A stretch of DNA of 64,000 nt, taken from contig JADJFV010000002.1 of NCBI GenBank assembly GCA_016708435.1, positions 124,001 to 188,000 of the forward strand. Direction: 5' to 3'. Made by a program: the position numbers and the translations under genes. The notes beneath the pieces are model-generated. The model ran no database searches and had not been told where the DNA came from. It saw nothing but the letters and a program-made list of their open reading frames with translations. Of the stretch, positions 36,335 to 45,142 are shown piece by piece. Every line of letters starts with the position of its first letter. Position 1 is the first letter of the stretch. This DNA comes from Leptospiraceae bacterium. GTDB taxonomy: Bacteria; Spirochaetota; Leptospiria; Leptospirales; Leptospiraceae.

Positions 36335-37769
36335 AATCGGCATCTTGCAAAACCTACTCTACTTTCAAGTCATCCTATTAGGCGATAAGCAAAAATGGAT
36401 TTCAGAAGAATCAGATAGCCTAGGAAATTTTATAGCAAAGTATAATTCTAAATCAGACCGTATCCTAAAAGCAAAAGTTAAATATACCAAGATAGACAGC
36501 AAAGACAATGGATCAAATGTAAATCCTGACGAAAATTTTCAATCCAATATCAGTGCTTCTTATTCTGAATTAATTCCTGATAAAGAAGGAAGCTGGCTAA
36601 CATCGGCTAGCCTCCGCGAAAAAACAGAGATGACCGGCAGCAGCTTTCACATTAACTTATCGCGAGAGGGGACGCTTATGCAAATTCCATTTATCCCTGA
36701 TAGTGATTTAGATATATGGAAAGATAATTTTAATTACGAAGAAATCAAATTTCAAATGACTAAAGACCCCAAAAAATCCCTATCCATATGGGAAGAAGCA
36801 GAACAAAGAAGACTAGAACAAGAATACAAAGGAGAAAACTTTCAGACTATTTACACAAAACTTTTCAAAAATCCAAATCAATTTACAGACCTTGCCAACA
36901 TGGAAAAAATGAAAGAATTTCTAAAGCACTTTCCGGAAGAAGCCTTAAAAGTTCCTGACCTACTCCTGAAAGGGAAAATTTCAGGAAATCATATTATCGA
37001 AATCATACATCTATTAGCAACAACTGGTCACAAGCAATCACAGAGTGCACTCGTGAGTATCCTCAGTAACAAAGTTCAAAGTGCACATTCCCGTATGCAA
37101 GCACTCGCTGGATTTCAAGAAGTGACAAATCCTGTCGAAGATTCAGCAATCGCACTTTGGAAAGTCTATGAATCAAGAAAAACAGAACAAGATAGAGATT
37201 ATTCCAACACTGCCGTGCTCGCTCTAGGAACTGTTGCTCTACACACAAAGCAACAAGAGATTGCGGGTAAGGACTCTTTGCCTGCAAAAATAAAAACAAG
37301 AATTATTTCTGAGCTTTCTCAAAGTGGTAAAGACCCAAATAGATTAGCAGTGCTCTTAGATGCTTCTGGAAATACGGGAGACAGTTCCTTATTTCCCAAA
37401 ATAAAAGATTACGTAAAATCAGAAGATAAAATTGCTCGCTCTTCTCTTTATAGCGCACTGGGAAATTTTAAAGATAAAGACTCACTCGACTTTTTAAAAA
37501 GCAATGTTTCAAAAGAGGAATCTCCAGAGGGGCGAATCAAGATTATGCAAAGTCTAATCCATAGACAAGGAGATAAGGAAGTCACAAAGACAGTTCAAGA
37601 TTCTATTCAAACCGAGTCCGATATAAACGCTAGGCAGTATATGCTCCAATACTTAATACAGAACAAAAAAGATGTAAATGAATACAAAAAGACTTTGGAA
37701 AAACTTCTTGAAACAGAAACAAACGAATCCAACCGCGAATTGATTTATACAGGAATTCATTCTAACTAA
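36264..37769 (+). CDS. C-terminal part of the frameshifted vitellogenin-like/HEAT-repeat gene
   Basis: This frame opens at a TTG (36264) with no ribosome site and continues the protein begun at 35894. It starts LAEWNTDGSVIEWIFPSTIA, with a beta-strand character, then QNLLYFQVILL, and from about residue 200 becomes an alpha-helical repeat region: IIEIIHLLATTGHKQSQSAL, SRMQALAGFQEVTNPVEDSA, TAVLALGTVALHTK and IKDYVKSEDKIARSSLYSAL. The beta domain followed by an ALxxxGT-type helical superhelix resembles the N-terminal module of vitellogenin/MTP lipid-transfer proteins, from memory. A generic HEAT-repeat protein is the conservative call. Confidence 0.65.
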   Translation: MAEWNTDGSVIEWIFPSTIAQKDEIGILQNLLYFQVILLGDKQKWISEESDSLGNFIAKYNSKSDRILKAKVKYTKIDSKDNGSNVNPDENFQSNISASYSELIPDKEGSWLTSASLREKTEMTGSSFHINLSREGTLMQIPFIPDSDLDIWKDNFNYEEIKFQMTKDPKKSLSIWEEAEQRRLEQEYKGENFQTIYTKLFKNPNQFTDLANMEKMKEFLKHFPEEALKVPDLLLKGKISGNHIIEIIHLLATTGHKQSQSALVSILSNKVQSAHSRMQALAGFQEVTNPVEDSAIALWKVYESRKTEQDRDYSNTAVLALGTVALHTKQQEIAGKDSLPAKIKTRIISELSQSGKDPNRLAVLLDASGNTGDSSLFPKIKDYVKSEDKIARSSLYSALGNFKDKDSLDFLKSNVSKEESPEGRIKIMQSLIHRQGDKEVTKTVQDSIQTESDINARQYMLQYLIQNKKDVNEYKKTLEKLLETETNESNRELIYTGIHSN

Positions 37770-37902
37770 AATTTCCATTTCAAGACTGACTTGCCTTTCT
37801 TTCCTTTAATTTAAAAGTTTTTTTAAAAATTTAGCTTGCCAATTTTTTAAAATCAATATGATAAGCCAAGTTTACAAAAAACGAAAATTCAAGGAGATTA
37901 GA

Positions 37903-38382
37903 ATGAATAAAAAGTTATTAATAGTTGCTGCATTTGTAGCAATTATCTTTGCGGGAAGCCTTTCTGCAAATGATAAAATTTTGGGTAAATGGGCAACTGA
38001 AGGCGGAAAGTCTCACGTAGAACTTAAAAAATGCGGCGATGCAGTTTGTGGAACTATTGTATGGCTAAAAAGTCCTACTTACGGAGCAAACGATGATGCA
38101 GTAAAAGATGGAAAAGCAGCAGCAGGTGCGACAAAAGTTGACACAGAAAACCCAGACGCTTCTAAGAGAACACAACCAATCGTCGGCTTAACTTTCCTAA
38201 AAGGTTTCAAATACGATGCAGGCGATGATGAATGGACAAACGGCGAAATCTACGATCCAGAATCTGGCAAACTCTACGTTGGTGAATTAAAAATGAATGG
38301 CGACAACAGCTTAAAGCTTAACGGTCATTTAAAAATCAGCCGATTCTTAGGCAAAAAACAAACTTGGACTCGTGTTCAATAA
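37903..38382 (+). CDS. DUF2147-family secreted protein
   Basis: A 159-residue protein from the ATG at 37903 (AAGGAG 7 bases upstream; the frame opens earlier at 37858). It has a signal peptide (MNKKLLIVAAFVAIIFAGSLSA) and then the whole DUF2147 domain: ILGKWATEGGKSHVELKKC, AVCGTIVWLKSP, RTQPIVGLTFLKGF and WTNGEIYDPESGKLY. DUF2147 proteins are small lipocalin-like periplasmic proteins of unknown ligand. Two perfect hairpins follow the stop. Confidence 0.9.
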   Translation: MNKKLLIVAAFVAIIFAGSLSANDKILGKWATEGGKSHVELKKCGDAVCGTIVWLKSPTYGANDDAVKDGKAAAGATKVDTENPDASKRTQPIVGLTFLKGFKYDAGDDEWTNGEIYDPESGKLYVGELKMNGDNSLKLNGHLKISRFLGKKQTWTRVQ

Positions 38383-38396
38383 ATTCAGTTTAACAA

Positions 38397-38442
38397 GTTA
38401 GTGTAAAAACTTTCGGCAACATGACCGGTAGCTTACACTAAC
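38397..38442. repeat. Hairpin downstream of DUF2147 gene
   Basis: GTTAGTGTAA (38397-38406) and TTACACTAAC (38433-38442) are exact reverse complements with 26 bases between. No U-run follows. It could stabilise the mRNA end or act as a weak terminator. Confidence 0.5.
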
Positions 38443-38492
38443 CTATCGAGAAATTTTTAAAATAGACTTTCTAGTTTACTATTTCTCGATAG
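38443..38492. repeat. Second hairpin downstream of DUF2147 gene
   Basis: CTATCGAGAAAT (38443-38454) and ATTTCTCGATAG (38481-38492) form a perfect 12-bp stem around a 26-base AT-rich loop, directly abutting the first hairpin. Two stacked stems of equal loop length are unusual. Confidence 0.5.
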
Positions 38493-38560
38493 ATAATCAC
38501 TTCAATCCTTTGCTCGGTATAATTGCCATTAGCCGAAACCCACTCCCTCGGAGACAAAAT

Positions 38561-38911
38561 TTGATTCATCATATTGCCATTGCAACCCCCCAATTAACAC
38601 TTATGTCCGAATTCTATAAGACTCTGCCAGGACTTAATTGGAAAGAAGACAAGTTCACTGAAACGGGAGATTTACGCTCCGTATGGTTCGAAGTAGAAGG
38701 AACAAGCAACCTCTTAATGCTCGAAAAATTTCCCTACTCCAAGGCGCCTGAGGCACTGATTTTTCAAATGAATTCCTCAATTCAAAATTATCCGGTGCAA
38801 ATTAGTAAGCGAACTGAGTATACAATCTATTTTTTAGACCCTGATATGAATCAATTGGGATATAGTTCTTACCCAATTAAAATGAGCGTCTACCTAAAAT
38901 TGGGTAGATAG
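38561..38911 (+). CDS. VOC-superfamily (glyoxalase-like) protein
   Basis: A 116-residue protein from a TTG at 38561 that has GGAG 7 bases upstream; the frame opens at 38510 without a site. The first strand and helix LIHHIAIATPQLTLMSEFYK carry the first metal-ligand histidine position of VOC enzymes, and the end of the fold reads TIYFLDPDMNQLGYSSYP. It covers one VOC module pair, so it is a small dioxygenase/glyoxalase/bleomycin-resistance-like protein. The substrate cannot be told from the sequence. Confidence 0.72.
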   Translation: MIHHIAIATPQLTLMSEFYKTLPGLNWKEDKFTETGDLRSVWFEVEGTSNLLMLEKFPYSKAPEALIFQMNSSIQNYPVQISKRTEYTIYFLDPDMNQLGYSSYPIKMSVYLKLGR

Positions 38912-39136
38912 GATTTATTTCCTGAAATGGTGTTTAATAATTTTTTTATTTACAAAAAATATTCTATGTATTAAATGAGTACAGGATTTAGGGTCATCAA
39001 TAGCAATAAGTAATTTTAAGTTTTGTAGAAAAGTATTTTAGTAACAATTCTCCTCCAAGAAGTTTTACTGTAACTCTCTCACCTTATTTTTGAGCTTAGG
39101 CTAACGAACACACAATCCAGATAAGGAGATACAGCA

Positions 39137-39337
39137 GTGGCACAAGGTACAGTAAAATGGTTTAACAAAGTAAAAGGATATGGTTTCATATCTATCGATG
39201 GTGGAGAGGATATTTTTGTTCATTATTCAGAAATTCTGACTGATGGATTTAAACAGTTAAAAGATGGAGAGAGAGTTGAGTTTGAAATCGTCAACGGAAA
39301 GAAAGGTCCGGCAGCAGCACAAGTCAAAGCGATTTAA
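39137..39337 (+). CDS. cspA: Cold-shock domain protein
   Basis: A 66-residue single cold-shock domain with RNP1 KGYGFISI and RNP2 DIFVHYSEI. The GTG start is preceded by AAGGAG. The full-length match to CspA-type RNA chaperones leaves little doubt. The 5' region (about 38912-39136) is free of other genes and could hold a structured leader as in other csp genes. A strong intrinsic terminator follows 6 bases after the stop. Confidence 0.95.
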   Translation: MAQGTVKWFNKVKGYGFISIDGGEDIFVHYSEILTDGFKQLKDGERVEFEIVNGKKGPAAAQVKAI

Positions 39338-39343
39338 TTTCTT

Positions 39344-39387
39344 AAAGTATTTCTGGATTACAGCATTGTAGTCCAGAAATACTTTTT
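39344..39387 (+). terminator. Rho-independent terminator of the cold-shock gene
   Basis: A 19-base stem (39344-39362 pairing with 39367-39385, with one T-G wobble) around a GCAT loop. The right arm ends in ACTTT and runs into TTCTC. It is placed directly after the cold-shock gene, which makes this the clearest terminator in the window. Confidence 0.88.
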
Positions 39388-39448
39388 CTCTTCATAGCTA
39401 AACTTTTTTACATCACATTTTTAAAAAGCAAAGTCATAGGATCAAAGT

Positions 39449-41191
39449 TTGGCTTCCAAAAAAAAATCCCCAACTAAAACAAATAAAAGTCTTCTTCATT
39501 ATAAGGTAATTATTTCAGAGCCTCACCTTAATTACTTCCATGTAGACATTATAATTAAGTTAAAGCAAGATAGCGTCAAATTTCATTTACCCACATGGTC
39601 ACCTGGCTCTTATTTAATCAGAGACTATGCAGGGCATCTACATAATTTTTCTGCAACTACTCTAACAGATGAGCCTATCAAATGGAGACAAACAGGATTA
39701 TCCACATGGGAAGTATTTTCAGACAGCAAGCCTTTTATTCTGAGATACAAAGTATATTCCTTTGAGCCATCCGTGCGAACGAATTTCTTAGACACCGAAT
39801 ACGGCTTCATCAATCCCCCTTCTCTCTTTCTCTATCCGGAAGGACATCTAGAAAGTAAAGTGGAGGTTTCTTACGAAACAAATTCTCATTTTAAATATGC
39901 CTACTCCTCTTTAGAGAGAAAAGAAAATTTTTTCCTATCGGCTAACTTCGATGAGTTATATGATTCACCGATTCAATTTTCGAATCGTGAATCTTCTAGC
40001 TTTGAAAGTGGAGATTGTCAACACGAAGTATTACTCGAAGGAGATATTCCAAAACAAATTCGAAGCAATATACTTTCTGATCTAAAAAAAATTACTGACT
40101 ACGAAACAAAGCTATTTGGAACTAATCCAAACAAATACTATCTATTCATCATTAACCTCACCGATTCTAACTATGGCGGTTTAGAACATGCATCTTCAAG
40201 TGTAAATGCATTTGATGCGGCTAAGCTACATGAAAAGAGCGAATACTCACGGTTACTCGGACTTCTTGCACACGAATACTTTCATCTTTGGAACGTTAAG
40301 CGCATTAGACCTATTGAGCTATTGCCTTTTAATTATCAAGAGCCCAATCTAACAAAAGAACTTTGGATAGCAGAAGGAATTACGAGTTTTTATGATAATT
40401 ATATTTTACATCAATGTAATTTTTTTTCCAATGAAGAGTATCTTGCCGAGTTATTAATCGACATCAATCGACTAGAAGATTCAGCCGGTGAAGAAAATAT
40501 GAGTCTAGAAGATTCTTCCTTTACTGCTTGGACAAAATTTTACAAGCAGCAATCCAATTCACATAACACAGGCATTTCTTATTACATAAAAGGTGCAGTG
40601 TTAGTTTTGTGTATGAACATTTACATTCTTAAAAACACAGATTGTAAATTTTCTTTTATAGATATAATGAAATCCCTTTACCAAAAATACTATGTAAAAA
40701 AGAACAGAGGTTTTACTAAAGAGGAATTTTTTACCACAGCAGAAGAACTAACAGGTCTAAATCTACTAGAAAGATTTGAAAAATATATCTCGGATACTGT
40801 GCGTATTCCAGTGTTTGATTTCTTGGAGGAAATCGGCATCAAAAAGGAAGAAGTTAGTTCAAAAATCAGTTTTGGATTTGAAACGAAAGAGCGAGATGGA
40901 AAAATTTTAATCACAAAAATCTACCAGCATAAAAATGCGGGGAAAACAGATATTAACCTACAAGATGAATTAATTGCTGTAAATGGACTACGCGCAAGTC
41001 GAGACATTTTAGATTCTCTTAAGTCTTCCCTCGAAAGCGGAGAAGAAGTCGTTCTACTTTTATCGAGGAAAAATAAAATTATCCAACGCACCTTAAAATG
41101 TGAAACCTCCAAGACATACAAGCTTGTAATCGACAATGTTCCATCGGATAAAATACTCAAACTAAGAAAAGCATTCTTAGGGAACAAATAA
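39449..41191 (+). CDS. M61-family (glycyl aminopeptidase-like) metallopeptidase with PDZ domain
   Basis: A 580-residue protein starting at a TTG with AGGA 7 bases upstream. It has an N-terminal beta domain (about 15-190, including LPTWSPGSYLIRDYAGH), then the catalytic domain with GGLEHASS (243-250), the zinc motif HEYFH (H275, E276, H279) and third ligand E309 in LWIAEGITSFYDNY. A C-terminal PDZ-like domain (about 470-560) includes QDELIAVNGLRA. It lacks a signal peptide and so is probably cytoplasmic. The family releases N-terminal glycine or alanine from peptides. Confidence 0.93.
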   Translation: MASKKKSPTKTNKSLLHYKVIISEPHLNYFHVDIIIKLKQDSVKFHLPTWSPGSYLIRDYAGHLHNFSATTLTDEPIKWRQTGLSTWEVFSDSKPFILRYKVYSFEPSVRTNFLDTEYGFINPPSLFLYPEGHLESKVEVSYETNSHFKYAYSSLERKENFFLSANFDELYDSPIQFSNRESSSFESGDCQHEVLLEGDIPKQIRSNILSDLKKITDYETKLFGTNPNKYYLFIINLTDSNYGGLEHASSSVNAFDAAKLHEKSEYSRLLGLLAHEYFHLWNVKRIRPIELLPFNYQEPNLTKELWIAEGITSFYDNYILHQCNFFSNEEYLAELLIDINRLEDSAGEENMSLEDSSFTAWTKFYKQQSNSHNTGISYYIKGAVLVLCMNIYILKNTDCKFSFIDIMKSLYQKYYVKKNRGFTKEEFFTTAEELTGLNLLERFEKYISDTVRIPVFDFLEEIGIKKEEVSSKISFGFETKERDGKILITKIYQHKNAGKTDINLQDELIAVNGLRASRDILDSLKSSLESGEEVVLLLSRKNKIIQRTLKCETSKTYKLVIDNVPSDKILKLRKAFLGNK

Positions 41192-41207
41192 ACAAGCGAA
41201 ATTAATT

Positions 41208-42161
41208 ATGTTCTTAAGTAACTGGATGTTAACCTCAAAAGAAAAAAAAGAAATCAAAGATACAAACACCCCGCTTGCCATACCGCGGTATAAAACTTGG
41301 ATTCATCTTACACCTAAAAACGAAGAAGAGCTTACAAGACTCTTAGAAAAATTCGAAATTCACTCTTTGACAATAGAAGACATTATGAATTTTCATAGCC
41401 GCGTAAAGCTAGAAGAATTTCCCAATTACACATTTGTTGTATTTCGTGGACTTCATTTGGAAAACAATCGAATCACTGCAAAGAATTTTAACTTCATTGT
41501 TACAAGGAACAGCCTAATCACGATTGTCCTCGACCATAGAAATACAATTCGTGATCTTATAGTAGATTGGAGTAAAAACAAAAATCTACTCGATAAAGGA
41601 ATCGAATTTATCATCCACAAAATCATTGACGTAGAAACAGATCATATAATACCTATCGTCTATCGCATCGAAGACCAAGCCGAAGAATTAGAATCACAAG
41701 TATTTGGAAGCAATACAGAACTCGATATAAATTCTATTTTCATGATGCGCGGCAATTTACAACAAATCAAAAAAGTAATCAATCTTCATATAGAAATCCT
41801 AAAAGAAATGGAAACCCGTAAAACAGACTTCATTACTATGGAGTCTGACGCATTTTTCAGAGACGTGAGAGATCATTCAATTCGCATTTTAGAAATTGCA
41901 GACTCAGTCAAAGAAATGATTGCATCTGCTCTCGAAGTCCATCTTACTATTTCAACTCGCAAATCAAACAACATCATGAAAATTCTCACCATCATGACAG
42001 CTATCATGCTTCCAATGTCGCTTATCGCAGGATTATACGGTATGAACTTTAAGCATATGCCGCTTATTGAAGCAGATACTGGTTTTTATATTACGATAGG
42101 TGCAATGCTTACGACAGGAACACTGATGGCTCTTTACTTTAAACTTAAAAACTGGTTCTAG
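41208..42161 (+). CDS. corA: CorA-family divalent metal ion transporter
   Basis: A 317-residue protein with a long cytoplasmic N-terminal alpha/beta funnel and two C-terminal membrane helices. The CorA signature GMN lies in AGLYGMNFKHMPLIE between them. It imports magnesium, and possibly cobalt or nickel, as a pentamer. It follows the M61 gene by 16 bases on the same strand and is probably cotranscribed. The end of the gene lies 10 bases from the stop of a convergent SDR gene. Confidence 0.93.
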   Translation: MFLSNWMLTSKEKKEIKDTNTPLAIPRYKTWIHLTPKNEEELTRLLEKFEIHSLTIEDIMNFHSRVKLEEFPNYTFVVFRGLHLENNRITAKNFNFIVTRNSLITIVLDHRNTIRDLIVDWSKNKNLLDKGIEFIIHKIIDVETDHIIPIVYRIEDQAEELESQVFGSNTELDINSIFMMRGNLQQIKKVINLHIEILKEMETRKTDFITMESDAFFRDVRDHSIRILEIADSVKEMIASALEVHLTISTRKSNNIMKILTIMTAIMLPMSLIAGLYGMNFKHMPLIEADTGFYITIGAMLTTGTLMALYFKLKNWF

Positions 42162-42171
42162 TCATTTTAGG

Positions 42172-42876
42172 TCAAATAGCTGTTATCCCACCGTCGATTA
42201 CAAAGTTTGCTCCATTAATATAACCTGAATCTTTTGAAATTAGAAAATCAACAACGCGAGCAATTTCCTCTGGAGCAGCAGTTCTCTTCGAAGGTGTTTT
42301 ATCTAAAATAAGCTGTCTATGGTTTGTTACTTGTGAGTCTTGAACACCCATTGGAGTTTCTACAAAACCCGGGCTAATCGCATTTGCGGTAATTCCATAT
42401 TCACCCCACTCATCAGCAAGAGATTTTACAAATCCTATCAGTGCATGTTTAGATGCAGAATACGCAACTGAATTTTTTGCCCCTACTACACTTTGCGAAG
42501 ATGCGATTACTATGATTCTACCGTAGAGCCTTTTCCTAAATTCAGGCAAAATTTCTTTAGAGAGTAAGTATGCCGCCTTGATATTGATAGCAAAAATTTT
42601 ATCCCAGAGATCTTCCGAAACTTTTGTAATATCCACAAATGGTCCGCCAAATCCGGCACAATGCACAAAACCGGTTAGGGTTTCCTTCTGAACGGAATAT
42701 AGCGCAGAATTTATAGTATCCGCAGAAGTTAAATCTACTCGAATAAATGTTTCTCCATCTAAGTTCTTCTCAGGCGGCTTCATATCTAAATTATAAACTT
42801 TATAACTCTTAAGTAAATTCGAAACGATCGACCGCCCTATTCCGCCGGATCCACCAGTAATTAAAATTGAATTCAT
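42172..42876 (-). CDS. Short-chain dehydrogenase/reductase
   Basis: A 234-residue classical SDR with the NAD(P)-binding TGGSGGIGRSI (about 7-17), the VHCAGFGG motif, the catalytic serine in VIASSQSVVG and the YSASK pair, and the C-terminal GANFVIDGGITAI typical of FabG-like enzymes. The substrate is unknown. The start has GGAGAG 5 bases upstream. It lies 19 bases downstream of the cyclase gene and may share its transcript. Confidence 0.92.
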   Translation of the reverse strand: MNSILITGGSGGIGRSIVSNLLKSYKVYNLDMKPPEKNLDGETFIRVDLTSADTINSALYSVQKETLTGFVHCAGFGGPFVDITKVSEDLWDKIFAINIKAAYLLSKEILPEFRKRLYGRIIVIASSQSVVGAKNSVAYSASKHALIGFVKSLADEWGEYGITANAISPGFVETPMGVQDSQVTNHRQLILDKTPSKRTAAPEEIARVVDFLISKDSGYINGANFVIDGGITAI

Positions 42877-42895
42877 GAATACTCTCCGTTAACCC

Positions 42896-44983
42896 CTACT
42901 TATTTTTATCACGAGAAATAATATCCTGACATCGCTTAATATGTAAAGCTGGAACAGGATCATCTATGCTTAACTCTTGAGCTTTCAAAAAATTATCAAG
43001 CGCATTTGAATAGTTTTCAAGTTGGTATTGAATCATACCAGAAATTAAATAAGAACTTGATTTTTCTTTTTGCTTAATCTGCTCTTCGCTGTCCATAGCA
43101 AAGCATTCATAGATATTGATTGGCATAGATTTACCTCTCACTTGGACTGAGTCTATTTCACGCAAATGAAATGGTTCGACTGATTTCATGTTCGCTACCG
43201 AAAATTCCGATACAATAATTGGCAAAAAATACTGCTTAGTCAAAGACTCAAGTCTTGATGCAAGATTGACAGTATCACCAATGACCGTTGTATCCATCCG
43301 ATTGCTATCGCCTACCGTTCCCATCATGAGAGAACCAGTATTAATCCCAATCCCAATTTGAATGGGACGATAACCATTATTGTGTCTATGAGAATTATAC
43401 TTCCGAACTTCAAGCTGAATTTCAATCGCCGCAGAAATGGCGTCTTCCGGAGACTCAGGGAATATTGCCATCACAGCATCGCCAATAAACTTATCTATAA
43501 AACCATTATGCTTGCGAATAATAGGATTTATGCGCTTAAGGTAAGAATTGATAAAATTAAAATTCTCCATCGGACTCATACTTTCCGACAGTTCAGTAAA
43601 GGAACGAATATCCGAAAAGAAAACAGTCATTTGCTTTTGGATCTGGTCTCCTAATTCCACATCTTTGATATCTTTTTTCTGAAGAAATTTTAAAAACTCT
43701 CGGGGAATGAATCGTCCATATGCTTTATTTGTTCTAGATAAATCATTCGTCAATTTTTCCACCGCACCGAATGCATTCGAGAACCGAATTGCCAAAACCA
43801 ATCCCTGCGATAATACAAATAAAAAAAGCGCATACGCAGACATGTAAAAGGTTTGTATAATTCCGGATGAATAAAGAGAATCATTGATAGCGGCTAATAT
43901 GAAATAGACAATAAATCCCACCAATAAAATTTTAGCCCCTGCTCTTTTCTTTTTGATAGCTTTATAGAAAATATAAAATACATAAATTCCAAGTGGAATT
44001 AAATAGACTTGATGCGGGACAGCTAGAATAGAATAAATTCTAGCCTCTGTAAAAAACACGATTAAAACAAGGATAACGCTAATTACCCAAAGTATCTTGA
44101 GCATTATTCTATGAAATTCTTTTCGAAAAATGCTTTGCAAGAAAGTTCCAAACAATGCAGGCGCGATGAATGTAATTATATAGGAAATTTTCAAATCCCA
44201 TTCCCACGGAAAATCAGGAATTAGCTGAATTAAAAATCGCTCTCCTTCTAAAATAGATTTAAGGGAATACATAAGAGAGTATATTGCAAAATAAAGTGCA
44301 GATGGATCTTTCCGTCTTAGAAGATAGATTGCAGTGTAATAAAGCCCGATAATGAAAAGACTTCCAAATACAAATAAATCAAGCGCAATACTTCGCTCTC
44401 TCGCTAGCTTAATATCCTGAGATAACCCAAATTCAATTGGAGTGCGTATTCCTCCAAAGCGATTATGAAAATTTGATACATTCATTATTATAGTAATGAA
44501 ATCTTCTGAAGTAAAAAATTCAAATGTCCTTGGTAAATACTTTGGTGTCATCGTCTCTTTACTATTTCCGAACTTTCCTGTCTTTATCAGCAAACGGTCA
44601 TTTACCCAAAAATTGTAGGCGGTGTTTTGAATCGATAGGCGAAATGCTTTAACGGACTCAGATTTTGGAAGCTTAACTTGGAGACGATACGTTGCATAAC
44701 CGTCAGAACCAACTTGTTTACCATTAGCCACATAATTATTCCATCTATGGGGAACGTTAATAAAATCCGGAGCTAAGTTAGGCTGGGTAAAATCTTTTGG
44801 CTCTAAATATTTCTCCCAATAAAATTCCCAATCTCCATTTAGTGCAATCACTCCATCCTTTTCAAAATCCCAATTGGATAAATCCAGAATACCCTTCTCT
44901 GCTTTGGGCATGTTTGGTTTTTCCTTTTGCGAACAAGCAAAGAAAAATATAAAAATTAGAATGAAGAATATCCGATTTAACAA
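42896..44983 (-). CDS. 7TMR-DISM class III adenylate/guanylate cyclase lipoprotein
   Basis: A 695-residue protein starting at a TTG with GAGGG 6 bases upstream. A lipoprotein signal with lipobox C17 (FIFFFAC) leads to an extracytoplasmic jelly-roll domain (about 30-190), seven membrane segments (about 200-400), a class III cyclase domain with metal-binding D458 (VFFSDIRSFTELSE) and D502 (KFIGDAVMAIF), and a C-terminal TPR-like tail. Architecture and signal match the kinase at 26.4 kb except for the output domain. It should convert an outside signal to cAMP or cGMP. Confidence 0.9.
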   Translation of the reverse strand: MLNRIFFILIFIFFFACSQKEKPNMPKAEKGILDLSNWDFEKDGVIALNGDWEFYWEKYLEPKDFTQPNLAPDFINVPHRWNNYVANGKQVGSDGYATYRLQVKLPKSESVKAFRLSIQNTAYNFWVNDRLLIKTGKFGNSKETMTPKYLPRTFEFFTSEDFITIIMNVSNFHNRFGGIRTPIEFGLSQDIKLARERSIALDLFVFGSLFIIGLYYTAIYLLRRKDPSALYFAIYSLMYSLKSILEGERFLIQLIPDFPWEWDLKISYIITFIAPALFGTFLQSIFRKEFHRIMLKILWVISVILVLIVFFTEARIYSILAVPHQVYLIPLGIYVFYIFYKAIKKKRAGAKILLVGFIVYFILAAINDSLYSSGIIQTFYMSAYALFLFVLSQGLVLAIRFSNAFGAVEKLTNDLSRTNKAYGRFIPREFLKFLQKKDIKDVELGDQIQKQMTVFFSDIRSFTELSESMSPMENFNFINSYLKRINPIIRKHNGFIDKFIGDAVMAIFPESPEDAISAAIEIQLEVRKYNSHRHNNGYRPIQIGIGINTGSLMMGTVGDSNRMDTTVIGDTVNLASRLESLTKQYFLPIIVSEFSVANMKSVEPFHLREIDSVQVRGKSMPINIYECFAMDSEEQIKQKEKSSSYLISGMIQYQLENYSNALDNFLKAQELSIDDPVPALHIKRCQDIISRDKNK

Positions 44984-45105
44984 TGAAAGCCCTCAATGAA
45001 AAGGATTCACATCCTCTAGGATACAGTCAACCATAATTGGCATATGTATAAAATGCAAAGAACATAATAAAAATACGTCAACACAAATTAAATAATATGC
45101 ATTGA

Positions 45106-45131
45106 CATATATCAAGATATCTTGATATATG
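45106..45131. promoter_or_regulatory. Perfect 26-bp palindrome, candidate operator of the ArsR-methyltransferase gene
   Basis: The left half CATATATCAAGAT (45106-45118) is the exact reverse complement of the right half (45119-45131). It ends 11 bases before the preferred start at 45143. The centre, TATCAAGATATCTTGATA, has the form of ArsR/SmtB-family operators. Autoregulation by the adjacent ArsR-domain protein is inferred. No second copy was noticed upstream of metH or elsewhere in the window. Confidence 0.75.
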
Positions 45132-45142
45132 GTTATACAGAT

